64,000 bases of DNA from JANQSS01 sp965249735 (GTDB lineage Bacteria > Bacteroidota > Bacteroidia > Chitinophagales > Saprospiraceae): positions 62,001 to 126,000 of the forward strand of contig CBDFMS010000015.1 in the NCBI GenBank assembly GCA_965249735.1. The letters are read 5' to 3'. Below are positions 9,503 through 19,103 of the stretch, one piece after another. The translations under genes were made by a program, and so were the position numbers. Every line of letters begins with the position of its first letter. Positions within the stretch are counted from its first letter, which is position 1. The notes below the pieces were generated by a model, which saw only the letters and a list, made by a program, of their open reading frames with translations, did no database searches and had not been told where the DNA came from.

Positions 9503-9649
9503 TTATTTCTGCTCTAATTTATTATTCCTTGAAAATACATAAATAAGGAAACTTCCGAAAGCAATATTAAGCGGACCACATACAGGAGCAAATGGTTTGA
9601 CATCAGGAATAAGTGAGGCAATAACGTCCTGAAAACTTTCTTGACCCAT
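9503..9649 (-). CDS. Small membrane-segment ORF, possible gene remnant
   Basis: A 48-residue open frame (MGQESFQDVIAS... ending NNKLEQK) with one likely transmembrane helix (about residues 22-40, CGPLNIAFGSFLIYVF). The same frame stays open upstream through a second hydrophobic stretch (VVAIIFIF) to a stop, so this may be the last two helices of a decayed membrane protein rather than a true small gene. It lies between the CehA-like and ADP-ribosylglycohydrolase genes on the same strand. I do not recognise the family. Confidence 0.3.
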   Translation of the reverse strand: MGQESFQDVIASLIPDVKPFAPVCGPLNIAFGSFLIYVFSRNNKLEQK

Positions 9650-9673
9650 GAAAATAAAGATGATGGCAACTAC

Positions 9674-11959
9674 TCATAAACTACTCAAGCTGATAGTACC
9701 CAAGTATAACATTACCAATTCCAACTTTCTCCCCAATTCCTCAGCCTGTTTAATTATTTTTTCATATACATCTCTCCCTTGAACAATGACATCAAGAACT
9801 GCTTTTTTTTGATCTTCATCATAAAAAAGGGCTTTCTTGTTCACCCAGTCTGTTAGCCGATCTATGATTTCGATAAATTTTTTGGCTGGAGCAGCATATC
9901 CGGCTGGTCTTCCTTTAAAATCAACAAATACAGGATTGGAGTGCGCTTCTTCGCATCGGACAGCTAACCACCCAGAATCGTCCAAAGTAATTACAGTGGA
10001 GATGTCTGTTGTTTTTGAAATCACATTTCCATTATAGACTATTTCAACCGGTAATTTCCCATCGGGTGTAAATGCTTCGGCATCAACCTGAAATTCAATC
10101 GGACCGCCTTCTACATTCAGCGTACTTCCCGGCTGCTCACCATTTACTTTAAAAAATAACATAGGACCAGTGGTGATAAAACTTTTACCATTTTGTAATT
10201 CCTTCCTCCAATTCTCCAGGGTAAAAGGCTGATTTTCCAGATTTACATATACGCGGGGTGTATCCTTAATGTTCCAGTCAGGTCCGGCCGTTGCCGAAAT
10301 TTTAAAACCACAATTTAAAATGTCGTACCAGACTAAAAGTTGTCCGCCATTTCCGGCAATTTCGGCCAGCTGTATTTTTCCCAGTGCAATATCAACAGGC
10401 ATTTCAAATCCGGTCGAGGGCCAACCGGTTTTAATTTGGTCAACGCCCTCAGTAAAATTACCGAAATGGGCGGCGATGGTCGTGGCACCCTGGGCCAATG
10501 CTTCCTCTAAAATATATGAATTAGGGGGGTAGTCCGGGCCGCCTAATTCACCCAAAGCTCCAGTGCTAATTGGTTGTATCAAAGATTTGAGGCCAATGAA
10601 AGCAAGGTGACCATAGGGATTGTTACGAAACTCTTCCCCATAGGTAATAATATGGTTAACCGTACTAAATCTATTTCTTCTGCCCATTGGGTATTCATTG
10701 GCATAGATGGCATGGGTCTCCCATTCTCCTTTGAGGGTTAATATAGACGAGACATGAAGATCTTCAGCATAGGAAACCAAAGGCCAGAATCGACTAAAGT
10801 GAACGGGTAGACCTATATCAGTGGTATGTATATGTGTTTGTCCGGAGTACCAGCCAAGCTCTGGCATATTGATCCATCGTTCCAGGGCGATAGTCACGTT
10901 CCCATCTTCGGGGACTTCAATGTTCATCGGTCTATATTCAAATCCATGATAGATGGCAGCCTTAGTCCCAATGGGGTTCACACCAAGTTCAGTATTGCCG
11001 TGTACGTAGAAATAGGGACCTGGTTGGTAGTCCCAAAGTGGTGTACGCCAGCCCCGCTCCATAGTTCTATTAACGGCATAGGAAGGCCCACGAAGGGGGG
11101 TCCAATACTTATTTCCTTCTTCATCACTCACCTCGACCCTTGCAGCCAGCGGTTTTCCGTTTTGTTTATCGGTGATGTAGAATTTAATGCGTTCTGAGAA
11201 GAGTGGTTTTGGTTCGATTGGCATGCCCTTATAAGCTGGTACAACAACTTTGGCAGGGCTGCCCGCAGGGAGTAACACAAATGGATCTTCCAGCATGGGA
11301 ATCCCCGTTACTTCAATGGTTACTGAAGCTCTATTGCCAAGTCCATCACCGATTTGGAGCGTATTTGCCAATTGCTTTTCCTCAAGTGGCGTAAGTACGG
11401 CAAATGTATATCGAGTAGTTTGAGGCTCTATTGAAAATTGTTTGTTCCAAAATAATATCTCATCACTTACATTGCCTTTCATTGTTACCTCAGCTGTTGA
11501 ATTTCGTTGGTTGCGAACTTCTATTAATAAGACTTTAAAGTGCTGAACCTGTACTTCAATGGGAGGAGAATCCCAAATACTCGTAATAGATTGGTCAATG
11601 ACAAAATGAATGGCCGGTCCTTGTTGAATTATTTCCGCAAAGTAAGTACGACATTCCTCGAGGAGCTGTTTTTGTTTTGCCCTGGTATGACCGATCTGTT
11701 TCATGACGGCTTCAGCATTGACTAGTAAATATTGTTCATCCGTCAGTTTCCGTATTTCCCAAGATTCATCCCTAAGTTCTTGCCAGGTTTTGAATATATC
11801 CGCGGCTCCCGGATCATCTAATTTCATAAGCTGGATGGCCATGAGATAGTCATTTAATTCCTGGAGAACAGGGTCAGTATGCACATCATGAGCAAATGTG
11901 CGAGATTCAAAAAGAAAGAAAAGTACCAAGGAAATTATTACTAAACCGGCTGTTTTCAT
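9674..11959 (-). CDS. CehA/McbA-type secreted metallohydrolase
   Basis: 761 residues with a signal peptide (to ~23, FESRTFAHD). Residues ~25-260 are a helical and beta-sandwich N-terminal part. Residues ~260-345 include a stretch resembling a carboxypeptidase-regulatory-like domain (ITDKQNGKPLAARVEVSDEEG). At ~370 the motif WYSGQTHIHTTD opens a PHP-like metal site (H-x-H). Later AATTIAAHFGNF and SATAGPDWN fit the remaining metal ligands of the CehA/McbA group. Known members hydrolyse esters such as carbaryl, but most are uncharacterised. It is probably periplasmic or surface-exposed. Same strand as the rest of the glycan locus. Confidence 0.75.
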   Translation of the reverse strand: MKTAGLVIISLVLFFLFESRTFAHDVHTDPVLQELNDYLMAIQLMKLDDPGAADIFKTWQELRDESWEIRKLTDEQYLLVNAEAVMKQIGHTRAKQKQLLEECRTYFAEIIQQGPAIHFVIDQSITSIWDSPPIEVQVQHFKVLLIEVRNQRNSTAEVTMKGNVSDEILFWNKQFSIEPQTTRYTFAVLTPLEEKQLANTLQIGDGLGNRASVTIEVTGIPMLEDPFVLLPAGSPAKVVVPAYKGMPIEPKPLFSERIKFYITDKQNGKPLAARVEVSDEEGNKYWTPLRGPSYAVNRTMERGWRTPLWDYQPGPYFYVHGNTELGVNPIGTKAAIYHGFEYRPMNIEVPEDGNVTIALERWINMPELGWYSGQTHIHTTDIGLPVHFSRFWPLVSYAEDLHVSSILTLKGEWETHAIYANEYPMGRRNRFSTVNHIITYGEEFRNNPYGHLAFIGLKSLIQPISTGALGELGGPDYPPNSYILEEALAQGATTIAAHFGNFTEGVDQIKTGWPSTGFEMPVDIALGKIQLAEIAGNGGQLLVWYDILNCGFKISATAGPDWNIKDTPRVYVNLENQPFTLENWRKELQNGKSFITTGPMLFFKVNGEQPGSTLNVEGGPIEFQVDAEAFTPDGKLPVEIVYNGNVISKTTDISTVITLDDSGWLAVRCEEAHSNPVFVDFKGRPAGYAAPAKKFIEIIDRLTDWVNKKALFYDEDQKKAVLDVIVQGRDVYEKIIKQAEELGRKLELVMLYLGTISLSSL

Positions 11960-12061
11960 TTTTGTTCTATTATGGTGTCATGGTCTCCAACGATTGGATA
12001 TATGACGCGGGCGTGCATAGCAGCCATGGTTATCATAAACTATGTGATGTCTTCGTTTCCT

Positions 12062-12283
12062 TTATTTAATTATGGAGATTGTTATTTCTTCAAGTTCTAC
12101 AATATCTCCCGGTCTTAATTTTTTTCTTTTCCTGAATTCCTGTTCGCCATTTACATGGACCAGGCCTTCTTCAACTATCATTTTTGCATGACCGCCGCTT
12201 TGAGCTATTTGTTTTAATTTCAACAGCTTTATTAATTCGATGAATTCATCTGTTGGATTTAATTTGAATATATCTTTTTCCAT
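12062..12283 (-). CDS. S4-domain RNA-binding protein (YbcJ-like)
   Basis: 73 residues consisting of little more than an S4 domain: FIELIKLLKLKQIAQSGGHAK, then IVEEGLVHVNGEQEFRKRKKLRPGDIVEL. This matches the small YbcJ/YaaA-type RNA-binding proteins, whose usual length is about 70. The Gly-rich turn SGGHAK and the basic RKRKKLRPGD strand are the expected RNA-contact elements. Likely role is binding structured RNA, perhaps ribosomal. It sits alone between two much larger secreted-protein genes, with 99 bp to the stop of CehA and 124 bp to the dehydrogenase gene. Confidence 0.85.
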   Translation of the reverse strand: MEKDIFKLNPTDEFIELIKLLKLKQIAQSGGHAKMIVEEGLVHVNGEQEFRKRKKLRPGDIVELEEITISIIK

Positions 12284-12407
12284 TTTTAATTATCTGATTT
12301 CAATATTATTATTTGTTTTAAGACTTTTCGATCGAGTTCAATTTCAACCATATTGGATTTTTTTATCGATGGAACTCAACTTCCATATATCCCTCACTCA
12401 ACGCAGC

Positions 12408-15400
12408 TTACTCCTCGACACAGTCCTTTATCTTGGCAATAAACTCCACCCCTTGCGTAACAGAAAATTCAGGCAATAAATCAATTTCTATAGCCGAATG
12501 GAACTCGACATTGGTTAAATTTTGGATTGCGTTATTTGAAATGATTAAAGAGTCGGATTGATAGATGCCATTTTCATTTATTGTCAGACCAATTAGATTT
12601 AATAATTGCGGGCAGTCTCCTCCTAAAATAACACATGGCAAACAAACCATTCCGCCACAATCGATACCGGTTTCATCGCCGTTTAGCGTGTGATCAAAAC
12701 ATGAAGGAAAGCCATCGCAATCGTCAATGATCATGAGGGAGTTTTCTGTGAGTACCGGATCATTGGAAGTGGTGGTCGTGTCCGTGCCCATGTAGGCCGA
12801 ATATCCATTTCCTGTCACGTCGGGAATTTCTTGTATTCCGTCGGCTTGATTAAAACGCCAATAAGCTTCCAATCCGGTAGATTGCGGGTCGATCGAATGA
12901 TCGTATGAATTAAGAATGTCAGACGCACTTTTGGCCAAATTCCAAATTCGAATTTCATCAAGTTCTCCAGCAAAATACCCGGTCGTAGTCAACGTCGTGC
13001 CCAAAAGCGCGATGGTAAAATCAGAAATCCATGATGAAGTATTTGTTTGATCAATTGCACCGTCGATATACAAGTATAATTCGTCGTTTTCGCGCACAAA
13101 AGTATAGTGGTGCCATTCATCAGGTGGTGTAACAAAATTAGCAACGATGGGGTCATTGCCATGTGTACCGGGTGCATAAATTCTGACACGTCCGGCAAAA
13201 AAATTAATATTCTGGTCGATGCCATTCCCCATCGGCTGGTCCGGATTGCTGATTCCCGGATCCAATTTAGCCCAAAATTCAATCGTAAAATCATCAGATA
13301 CTATCACATCGCTCGTTAACGTCAATCGATCGTCGACCCCATCGAATGTGACACCTCGATCACAATAAATGCAGTTACCGGTGTATGTATGAGAAGCCGC
13401 AAACGCCACAGTCGAATCAGGTATAATGATGGAATGTACTTGCATCCCGGAGTCAGACCACGCCAGGAACTCGAAAGAGGAATCCTGGTAACATTGATCC
13501 AATGCACCTAATTCAAATTCAAAATTTATGAGTTCCTCAAATGAAAATGGCGTTGTTTTTGACACACCATCCAGCAATATTGTCAAACCGGAAGGAGAGG
13601 AATTTAGGTTAACCATCGATTTCTCCGGTCTCAAAAAAATACTTTGTGTTGCAACGAGTCCATGGCTATCGGTCACTACGAACGTGGCAATGTATCCTGT
13701 ATTGCCGACAAATGGTACGTGGTTATTTACAGGAATGATAAAGGAAGTAGTCAAACCTGTATCCGGACCTTGCCTGGGGTGAATGGTGCCATCATTATAA
13801 AAACTGATGTACCAAATCAGATTCGTCGAATCAAGCAATCCATCTGGATCGGAGGCAATACCTTGAAAATGGATCGTATCTCCTCCTCTAAACCATGAAC
13901 TATCCCCTGGTGATAGAATGACACTAGTAGGGGGTATTCCTACAGTGATTGGTATGACATCACAGGCAGTGGTTACGAATGAGTCCGTGACAAATAATCT
14001 CGCTTGTTTCAGCCCCATTGAAGTGTATAGGTGCGTATGGGTTGGCAAAATACTGGACGCAGGCACTGTGCCTGAAAACGTATTCCCATCTCCAAAATAC
14101 CAGGTGTATTGCATAGTATCTCCATCTGCATCAACAAGTGTGGCATCAAAATCCACGTTCAGCGATGGACCGGGACCCGAATCCGGACTAGCGCTTGTAC
14201 TTATGCATTCTGGTGCTGTGTTATTGGGATTGTTATAGACATAGCGTCTAATTTCAGCTGTGCCAATGATTGTTCCACTTCCTGTCAACACTCGTACATA
14301 ATATAGATAGCCATCGGGTCCGACTTCAAAATCTAACATCAACCCGGGATTTTCGTCGAACATCGTGTTGGATAGTACATTGAGATTTTGATCAAAATCG
14401 ATATACTTAATCCAGTTTCTGACGTAGTCGCCATAAAAATATTTATTGTGATAGCTATTAGGAAATTGAAAAGCGCGATAAAAAACTCCTCCAATAATGG
14501 CAGCTCCACTTCCACTGTGCGGGTATGTGTAAATCGGATCGGTATATAGAGGGTCTGAACAATCGCCATTGGACTCTCGCCCTGTGCTTCCATCCCCACA
14601 TGCAGGCCAACCAAAATTTATCCCTGCTTCTCCCAGCTGAATGCTATGGAGATCCTCCCATGCGAAAGCCTGATTATTGCCTCCAACCTCTCCAACGAAT
14701 AACCGATTCAATTGCGTGTCGAATTTGCCTCTGAATGGATTTCTCAATCCTGATGCATAGATTGATTTTAGTTGACCGATGGCATTAAATCGTCCAGGTG
14801 TTGTGTCATAGTAGGGATTATCAATTGGAATGCTCCCATCAGAATAAAATCGATGCACTTTGCCATTGGAATGTGTCAAATCCTGTGACGACTGGTTGTC
14901 AAAATCATCACCAGTTGTTAACAGAATGGACCCATCTTGAGCAAAGACGAGCGCCCCGCCGGTATGACAACAACCCCCGAAAGAGTGGGTGGCTTCCCAA
15001 ATCATCAATTCACTATTCAAGCGAGAGACTGGATCCCCTATATCTTGAAATCGAGACACACGATTTTTACCATTTTGCATCCCATCTCCGGCAGGGGTAT
15101 AATACAAGTAGAAATAGCCATTCGTGGTAAAATCTGGGTCCAGGGCGATTTGAATGAGTCCGTGCTCACCGGAAGGGTCAATATCAGGGATAGTCATAAA
15201 TGTCGACAAGACGATTGGCACGGATGTAATAGGCCCTCCTATTTTCATTTGACCATCCTTTTCCAAAATCAGGATCTGTCCATCTGGAAGGAAGGTAAAT
15301 GCTAAAGCTCGAAACAGGTCATCCGTTACGAGTTCATTGCTAAATCCTGGAGGAAGCTGTGCTTTAACCGGGATTAGTGAGGTGCAAAGTAAAATGGCTA

Positions 15401-15425
15401 CAATGATGAATGAAAATTCCTTCAT
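12408..15425 (-). CDS. Secreted multidomain PQQ-type sugar dehydrogenase / PKD / LamG protein
   Basis: 1005 residues with a signal peptide (to ~23, IPVKAQ). Residues ~25-380 are a six-bladed propeller of the soluble glucose/sorbosone dehydrogenase type (GEHGLIQIALDPDF; YASGLRNPFRGKFD; FGWPACGDG), which normally binds PQQ and Ca2+. A PKD domain follows (YTWYFGDGNTFSG, ~455-470), then another Ig-like stretch. A LamG/concanavalin-like domain is next (VTFDGVDDRLTLTSD; YFAGELDEIRIWN, ~690-850), and then a Cys-rich DETGIDCGG segment. The C-terminus resembles Bacteroidota surface-protein tails (IEIDLLPEFSVTQGVEFIAKI) but is not a classic T9SS tail. Likely oxidises sugars outside the cell or binds polysaccharide. 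A shorter paralogue lies at 52,567. Confidence 0.8.
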   Translation of the reverse strand: MKEFSFIIVAILLCTSLIPVKAQLPPGFSNELVTDDLFRALAFTFLPDGQILILEKDGQMKIGGPITSVPIVLSTFMTIPDIDPSGEHGLIQIALDPDFTTNGYFYLYYTPAGDGMQNGKNRVSRFQDIGDPVSRLNSELMIWEATHSFGGCCHTGGALVFAQDGSILLTTGDDFDNQSSQDLTHSNGKVHRFYSDGSIPIDNPYYDTTPGRFNAIGQLKSIYASGLRNPFRGKFDTQLNRLFVGEVGGNNQAFAWEDLHSIQLGEAGINFGWPACGDGSTGRESNGDCSDPLYTDPIYTYPHSGSGAAIIGGVFYRAFQFPNSYHNKYFYGDYVRNWIKYIDFDQNLNVLSNTMFDENPGLMLDFEVGPDGYLYYVRVLTGSGTIIGTAEIRRYVYNNPNNTAPECISTSASPDSGPGPSLNVDFDATLVDADGDTMQYTWYFGDGNTFSGTVPASSILPTHTHLYTSMGLKQARLFVTDSFVTTACDVIPITVGIPPTSVILSPGDSSWFRGGDTIHFQGIASDPDGLLDSTNLIWYISFYNDGTIHPRQGPDTGLTTSFIIPVNNHVPFVGNTGYIATFVVTDSHGLVATQSIFLRPEKSMVNLNSSPSGLTILLDGVSKTTPFSFEELINFEFELGALDQCYQDSSFEFLAWSDSGMQVHSIIIPDSTVAFAASHTYTGNCIYCDRGVTFDGVDDRLTLTSDVIVSDDFTIEFWAKLDPGISNPDQPMGNGIDQNINFFAGRVRIYAPGTHGNDPIVANFVTPPDEWHHYTFVRENDELYLYIDGAIDQTNTSSWISDFTIALLGTTLTTTGYFAGELDEIRIWNLAKSASDILNSYDHSIDPQSTGLEAYWRFNQADGIQEIPDVTGNGYSAYMGTDTTTTSNDPVLTENSLMIIDDCDGFPSCFDHTLNGDETGIDCGGMVCLPCVILGGDCPQLLNLIGLTINENGIYQSDSLIISNNAIQNLTNVEFHSAIEIDLLPEFSVTQGVEFIAKIKDCVEE

Positions 15426-15938
15426 GGACTTATGGGTTAACCGGATAGTAGTTCAATGTGCTTCACTCGATGATTAGAAAATTTGAATCTTTCACATAAG
15501 ATATAAAGTTATGATTTCTTGGATATGCTCGAATGTGAAATCCTGGAATAGTAAAGGTTTCTTCACACGTTGACGATGGGCATAGAAACCTTGACGACTG
15601 AAATGGAGACATGGATGTTCTATGGGTTGTTATTTGATATAGAACTTTTTCAAATTGAGATAGACAGCGACCAACAATCCAATGGTTCCTAATATTAGGT
15701 CAGGTTTGATCGAGTCCAGCAAATTGACACACAATTCTGTTGCTATAATATTCAAAAGATTAGGCGACCTTCCTTCAATGCGGCACCTGCAAAGTAAAAT
15801 TAGTATCAGGAGAAGTATATTGGAAAGAAAAACGTCAGACCGTGCTCCTGGAAAATGAAATAGACCAGGGTCATATCCTGGCTTGTATGTGTCACCCCAA
15901 AACAACTATAGAAGTCCAATGATGAAAAAGACTGTACG
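15426..15938. other. Intergenic region, no supported gene
   Basis: A minus-strand open frame covers 15,630-15,905 (91 codons). Only its last ~40 residues look protein-like, with one hydrophobic helix ending in NLKKFYIK. The reading upstream of that is Cys- and Pro-rich noise. Homology to the region before the intact GMC gene begins only at about 15,926, so this stretch is not part of the duplication. Confidence 0.5.
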
Positions 15939-16346
15939 ATGAGTGAATTAAAAGAATCATACGACTATGTCATTGTTGGCAGTGGTTTCGGGGGCTCCGT
16001 CTGTGCCTTAAGACTTGCTGAGAAGGGGTACACCGTCCTGGTCATCGAAAAAGGAAAATGGTACAACGGAAATGACTTTCCCAAGACCAATTGGAACTTG
16101 AAAAAATGGCTGTGGGAACCTCGTTTGAACTTATTTGGCTTTTTCAAGATGTCTTACCTCAATCATGTCACCATCGTTTCGGGTGTCGATGTTGGAGGAG
16201 GCTCACTGACGTACGCAAACACACTGCCTGTCCCCAAAAAGGAGTTCTTCGTTTCAGGTAGTTGGGGAGGGCTCAGCAACTGGGAAGAGGAGTTGAAATC
16301 GCATTATGAAGAAGCCTACCGCATGCTGGGAGCTGATATATGTTAG
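15939..16346 (+). pseudogene. Truncated duplicate of GMC oxidoreductase (5' fragment)
   Basis: The first ~134 codons repeat those of the intact GMC gene at 21,326, with about 29 base differences over ~400 bp by eye (~93% identity), mostly at third positions. Identity starts some 13 bp before the ATG and stops abruptly at 16,339 (GGGAGCTGA), after which unrelated sequence brings a TAG at 16,344. It keeps the FAD-binding GSGFGGS at 14-20 but has GVDVGGG where the intact copy has GVGVGGG. It lacks the Cys cluster, substrate domain and C-terminal active-site region, so it cannot be a working oxidase. The duplication appears to have ended in a recombination breakpoint. Confidence 0.85.
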
Positions 16347-16595
16347 GATGGTTTTTGTAGCTCGGTTTTGTATATGCGCAATGCAACTGCCAGGGCGCAA
16401 TACTTATAGCAGATGGCCTTCTATTTATATCTATCGATCTAATGGATGTGGATGTAATCCGACTCATACCACACATAGGACGCTGAACTATAGATATTGA
16501 ACTATTAAGAAATTATGTAAGGAAATTTAATAAATATTATGCTAGTGGTCTACTTACGTGCTTTTTAATAGGCGCTTTTGTTGGGTATTCGTTCT

Positions 16596-17802
16596 TCATT
16601 CTACTTCCATAACATACTCTTCCTCAAAAATGCTTATAAAAAGAGGATATTTATCATTTAATTTATTAAAATCAGCAGACGCCTTATCCAGCCTGTTTTT
16701 TGTGATTTTTACTAACAATATTAGTTGTTCTTTTTTATTTACCACATGAGAAAAGGTAAACAACCTTTCTTCAAGAGGAGCAATGTTATTATCAGATACC
16801 TTTATTGCTTCAGGATGCCATTCCCAGTGTTCGCCTATTCTCTCTATTTTTGTTGATAATATTGTACCTACTTCATTTCTAAGGATGAAAGATATTTCAT
16901 AAAACCTTTCAGGATCTCCAGAGGGGACATTATGACCGGCAAATTCATTTATTACTTTTAGCGTAAAAATGATGCTGTCATTTTTGGAATAGCTCTCATT
17001 AATTTTAGATGGATAAATCCCCAAACCGTTTAGGGATTTGGTTTTAGCCGTAGCTAATTTAGGAATACCAGAACCCGGAAAAAAGTGATAACGACTTGGC
17101 CTTTTTCCATAGCCAGCAACAATTTCTCGATTGACTTTTTCCATATGACAAGTGATGCAGTTTTTTTTTCTAAAATAGGGCCCTGCTTTCCATTCATCTC
17201 CCGTTTCAAAAGAACAGGCTAATACGGGAGTAATAACGGCTGTAGCATTATGGCAGGATATGCATAATTGTTCAGAAAGAAAAGCTTTATCTTTTATTAT
17301 TTTATGGGGAGCTTTGCCTGTGCCTGTGCCTGTGCCTGTTGGACCAATAATAGTATTATTTCTTACATGACAACTGGTACAACCAATACCTTCGCTTTGA
17401 AGATTTTCGTCAAATTGAGGGTTTATTCTTTTTACCGGCCGGTATATATCCCCTTCTATTAACCCTTCAATAATATACTTCTGTTGGTTTTGCAAAGGAG
17501 CGTGGCAATTAATACACATAAAAGGACTCGATTCCTTTTTCAATTCTGCTTGAAATTGAAGGTCTGTCCATGCATGTGAATGAGTAGAGTACTTCCATTC
17601 TTTATAATGTTCTTGGTGGCATGTCCCCACAAGATTCTGCACTTAAAGAAGTCAGTCCTTCAGGAATTTCTTGATTTGGTATCGCTTTTTCCCAACTTTT
17701 AGTTAAGGGATGTATATTTATTTTAGGATTGTCACCAGGAGTTAGGCAAAATAACATAGTTCCCAAAATGATACCCGATATTATCAACAGTTTATTGTTC
17801 AT
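16596..17802 (-). pseudogene. Five-haem c-type cytochrome, interrupted by a one-base frameshift
   Basis: The reading frame starting at 17,802 encodes a signal-anchor (MNNKLLIISGIILG) and continues to LSAESCGDMPP..., then stops. The frame one base over reads CGTCHQEHYKEW and runs to 16,596. Removing one G from the GGGG run (CCCC at 17,625-17,628 on the plus strand) joins them exactly at a C-x-x-C-H haem motif, giving about 401 residues. Further CxxCH motifs are CINCH, CTSCH, CISCH and CITCH, five in total, as in cytochrome c554-type electron carriers. A hexanucleotide repeat encodes (GT)n in the middle. It would be periplasmic. It is followed upstream by a barrel protein and a lipoprotein. The break could be genuine decay or a sequence error. 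Confidence 0.8.
17315..17338. repeat. Hexanucleotide microsatellite in the cytochrome gene
   Basis: Four exact tandem TGCCTG units. On the minus strand they encode alternating Gly-Thr between two haem motifs. Because the unit is six bases, slippage would change length without breaking the frame. Confidence 0.8.
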
Positions 17803-17933
17803 AATCTCTCATATGCCACCTACGCGTGTAGTGGCTGCGGCGTACGATTGCAGGGCGTACCACTATTATCCCCAATGAAATGATATCCATAATCCATAAG
17901 TATGGAAATTGATGATAATTTCCTGACATATAA

Positions 17934-19092
17934 CTACCTTAATCCAACGCCTGTTATTAGTTGGAAGAAGAACCCAAATTTATTATAGTCAGTGCCAGGC
18001 TGGTAGTCTGAGAAAAAATTGGCTTTCAACCTGGTATTTGGGGTGAAAGCATATGCAATACCATTCGTAAATGTGCCTTTGAAAACAAATTCATTTGGTT
18101 CAGAAATAAACTGCATATTATTTGCCACGTAAATTATCCAATTGCGATTGCATAAAAATTTCGATACTGGATTGTTGGATCATTTTAAAATATGATATAT
18201 CAGATGTGATGGTAGGGCCTAGCAGCAATTGATTGGTCAATTTAAAATCTTCTTTGTTTTTATAAATCCAATCAAAACCAATCCTGTAAACTTGTTGGTG
18301 ACCCTGAGGGTCTGAATCATCTTTTAATCTGCCTATAATACCAAAGACACCCAACTCGGTTTTATTAAATGCCGGATTCCCTAACCTGGCTGTAAATAAC
18401 CACTCTCCATTGTAGTCAGGGGGAGTATATGTCGTGCGATCTTCTGATTCTTTAATCGATGTCAATTGTCTGCGAATGAATGGCTGTCCCAGCAAGCCCC
18501 CGGATGTCAGTGATAGTTCTAAATCCAAATTAGTGGAAACAGGGGTCTTAAAGAGGATGCCAAAATCCCTGCTAAGACCGAGATCCGTGCCACCTATATT
18601 TGGAATAAAACTGTAGTCAGGATCCACCTTTGGATTATGCCCGAAAGGAAGTGAAAAGTTTCCAATTTTCAGTGAAGTTCTGTCCCATTTGGTAGCCAGC
18701 TTTATCCAAATATCTTTTACAGCCAGGCTGGCTTCAGCAGAGTACTCTCCTTCATGCGACATGTGATTATTATATGTAAAAGCGAATTTCGCTTTTACAT
18801 CACTTACATAAATAAACGGGGTGTATCCTTTCTGTAATAAACTCCTCCTTTTAGATTTGTAACTAAGCGCCAGTTGATTCAATGGATTGCGATCAGTAGG
18901 CATCCAATTCATGTCTTCCTTTTCACCAAACCACCCAGCTTGCAAATTGGCGTTTGCATAAAAGAAATGGGTTGTTTGCTTATTTACCTTAATAGATTTT
19001 TGCTGACAAAAAGCAGGATTAAATAAAAAGGAAAAGGAAAATATTGTGCATGTTATTAGCAGTTTTATAGGTAATGACATATATCTTTTCAT
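17934..19092 (-). pseudogene. Outer-membrane beta-barrel (porin-like), apparent frameshift near the C-terminus
   Basis: From the ATG at 19,092, 324 residues are read, ending LDNLRGK. A signal peptide (to ~29, FCQQKS) is followed by alternating strand segments rich in aromatic residues (FAFTYNNHMSHEGEYSAE; TSLKIGNFSLPFG), typical of porin-like barrels that resemble phosphate-selective or alginate porins. The next frame, from about 18,128 to 17,934, supplies 64 more residues with the same amphipathic strand pattern (FVFKGTFTNGIAYAF). Deleting one A at 18,119-18,122 would fuse them into about 385 residues. Co-located with a multiheme cytochrome and a lipoprotein. Either a pseudogene or a base-call error. 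Confidence 0.6.
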
Positions 19093-19103
19093 TTTGATAT
19101 TAC

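Noticed and set aside
15630..15905. 91-codon minus-strand frame with one hydrophobic helix
   Set aside because: Most of it is Cys/Pro-rich non-protein-like sequence; only the last ~40 residues look plausible and there is no family match that I know.
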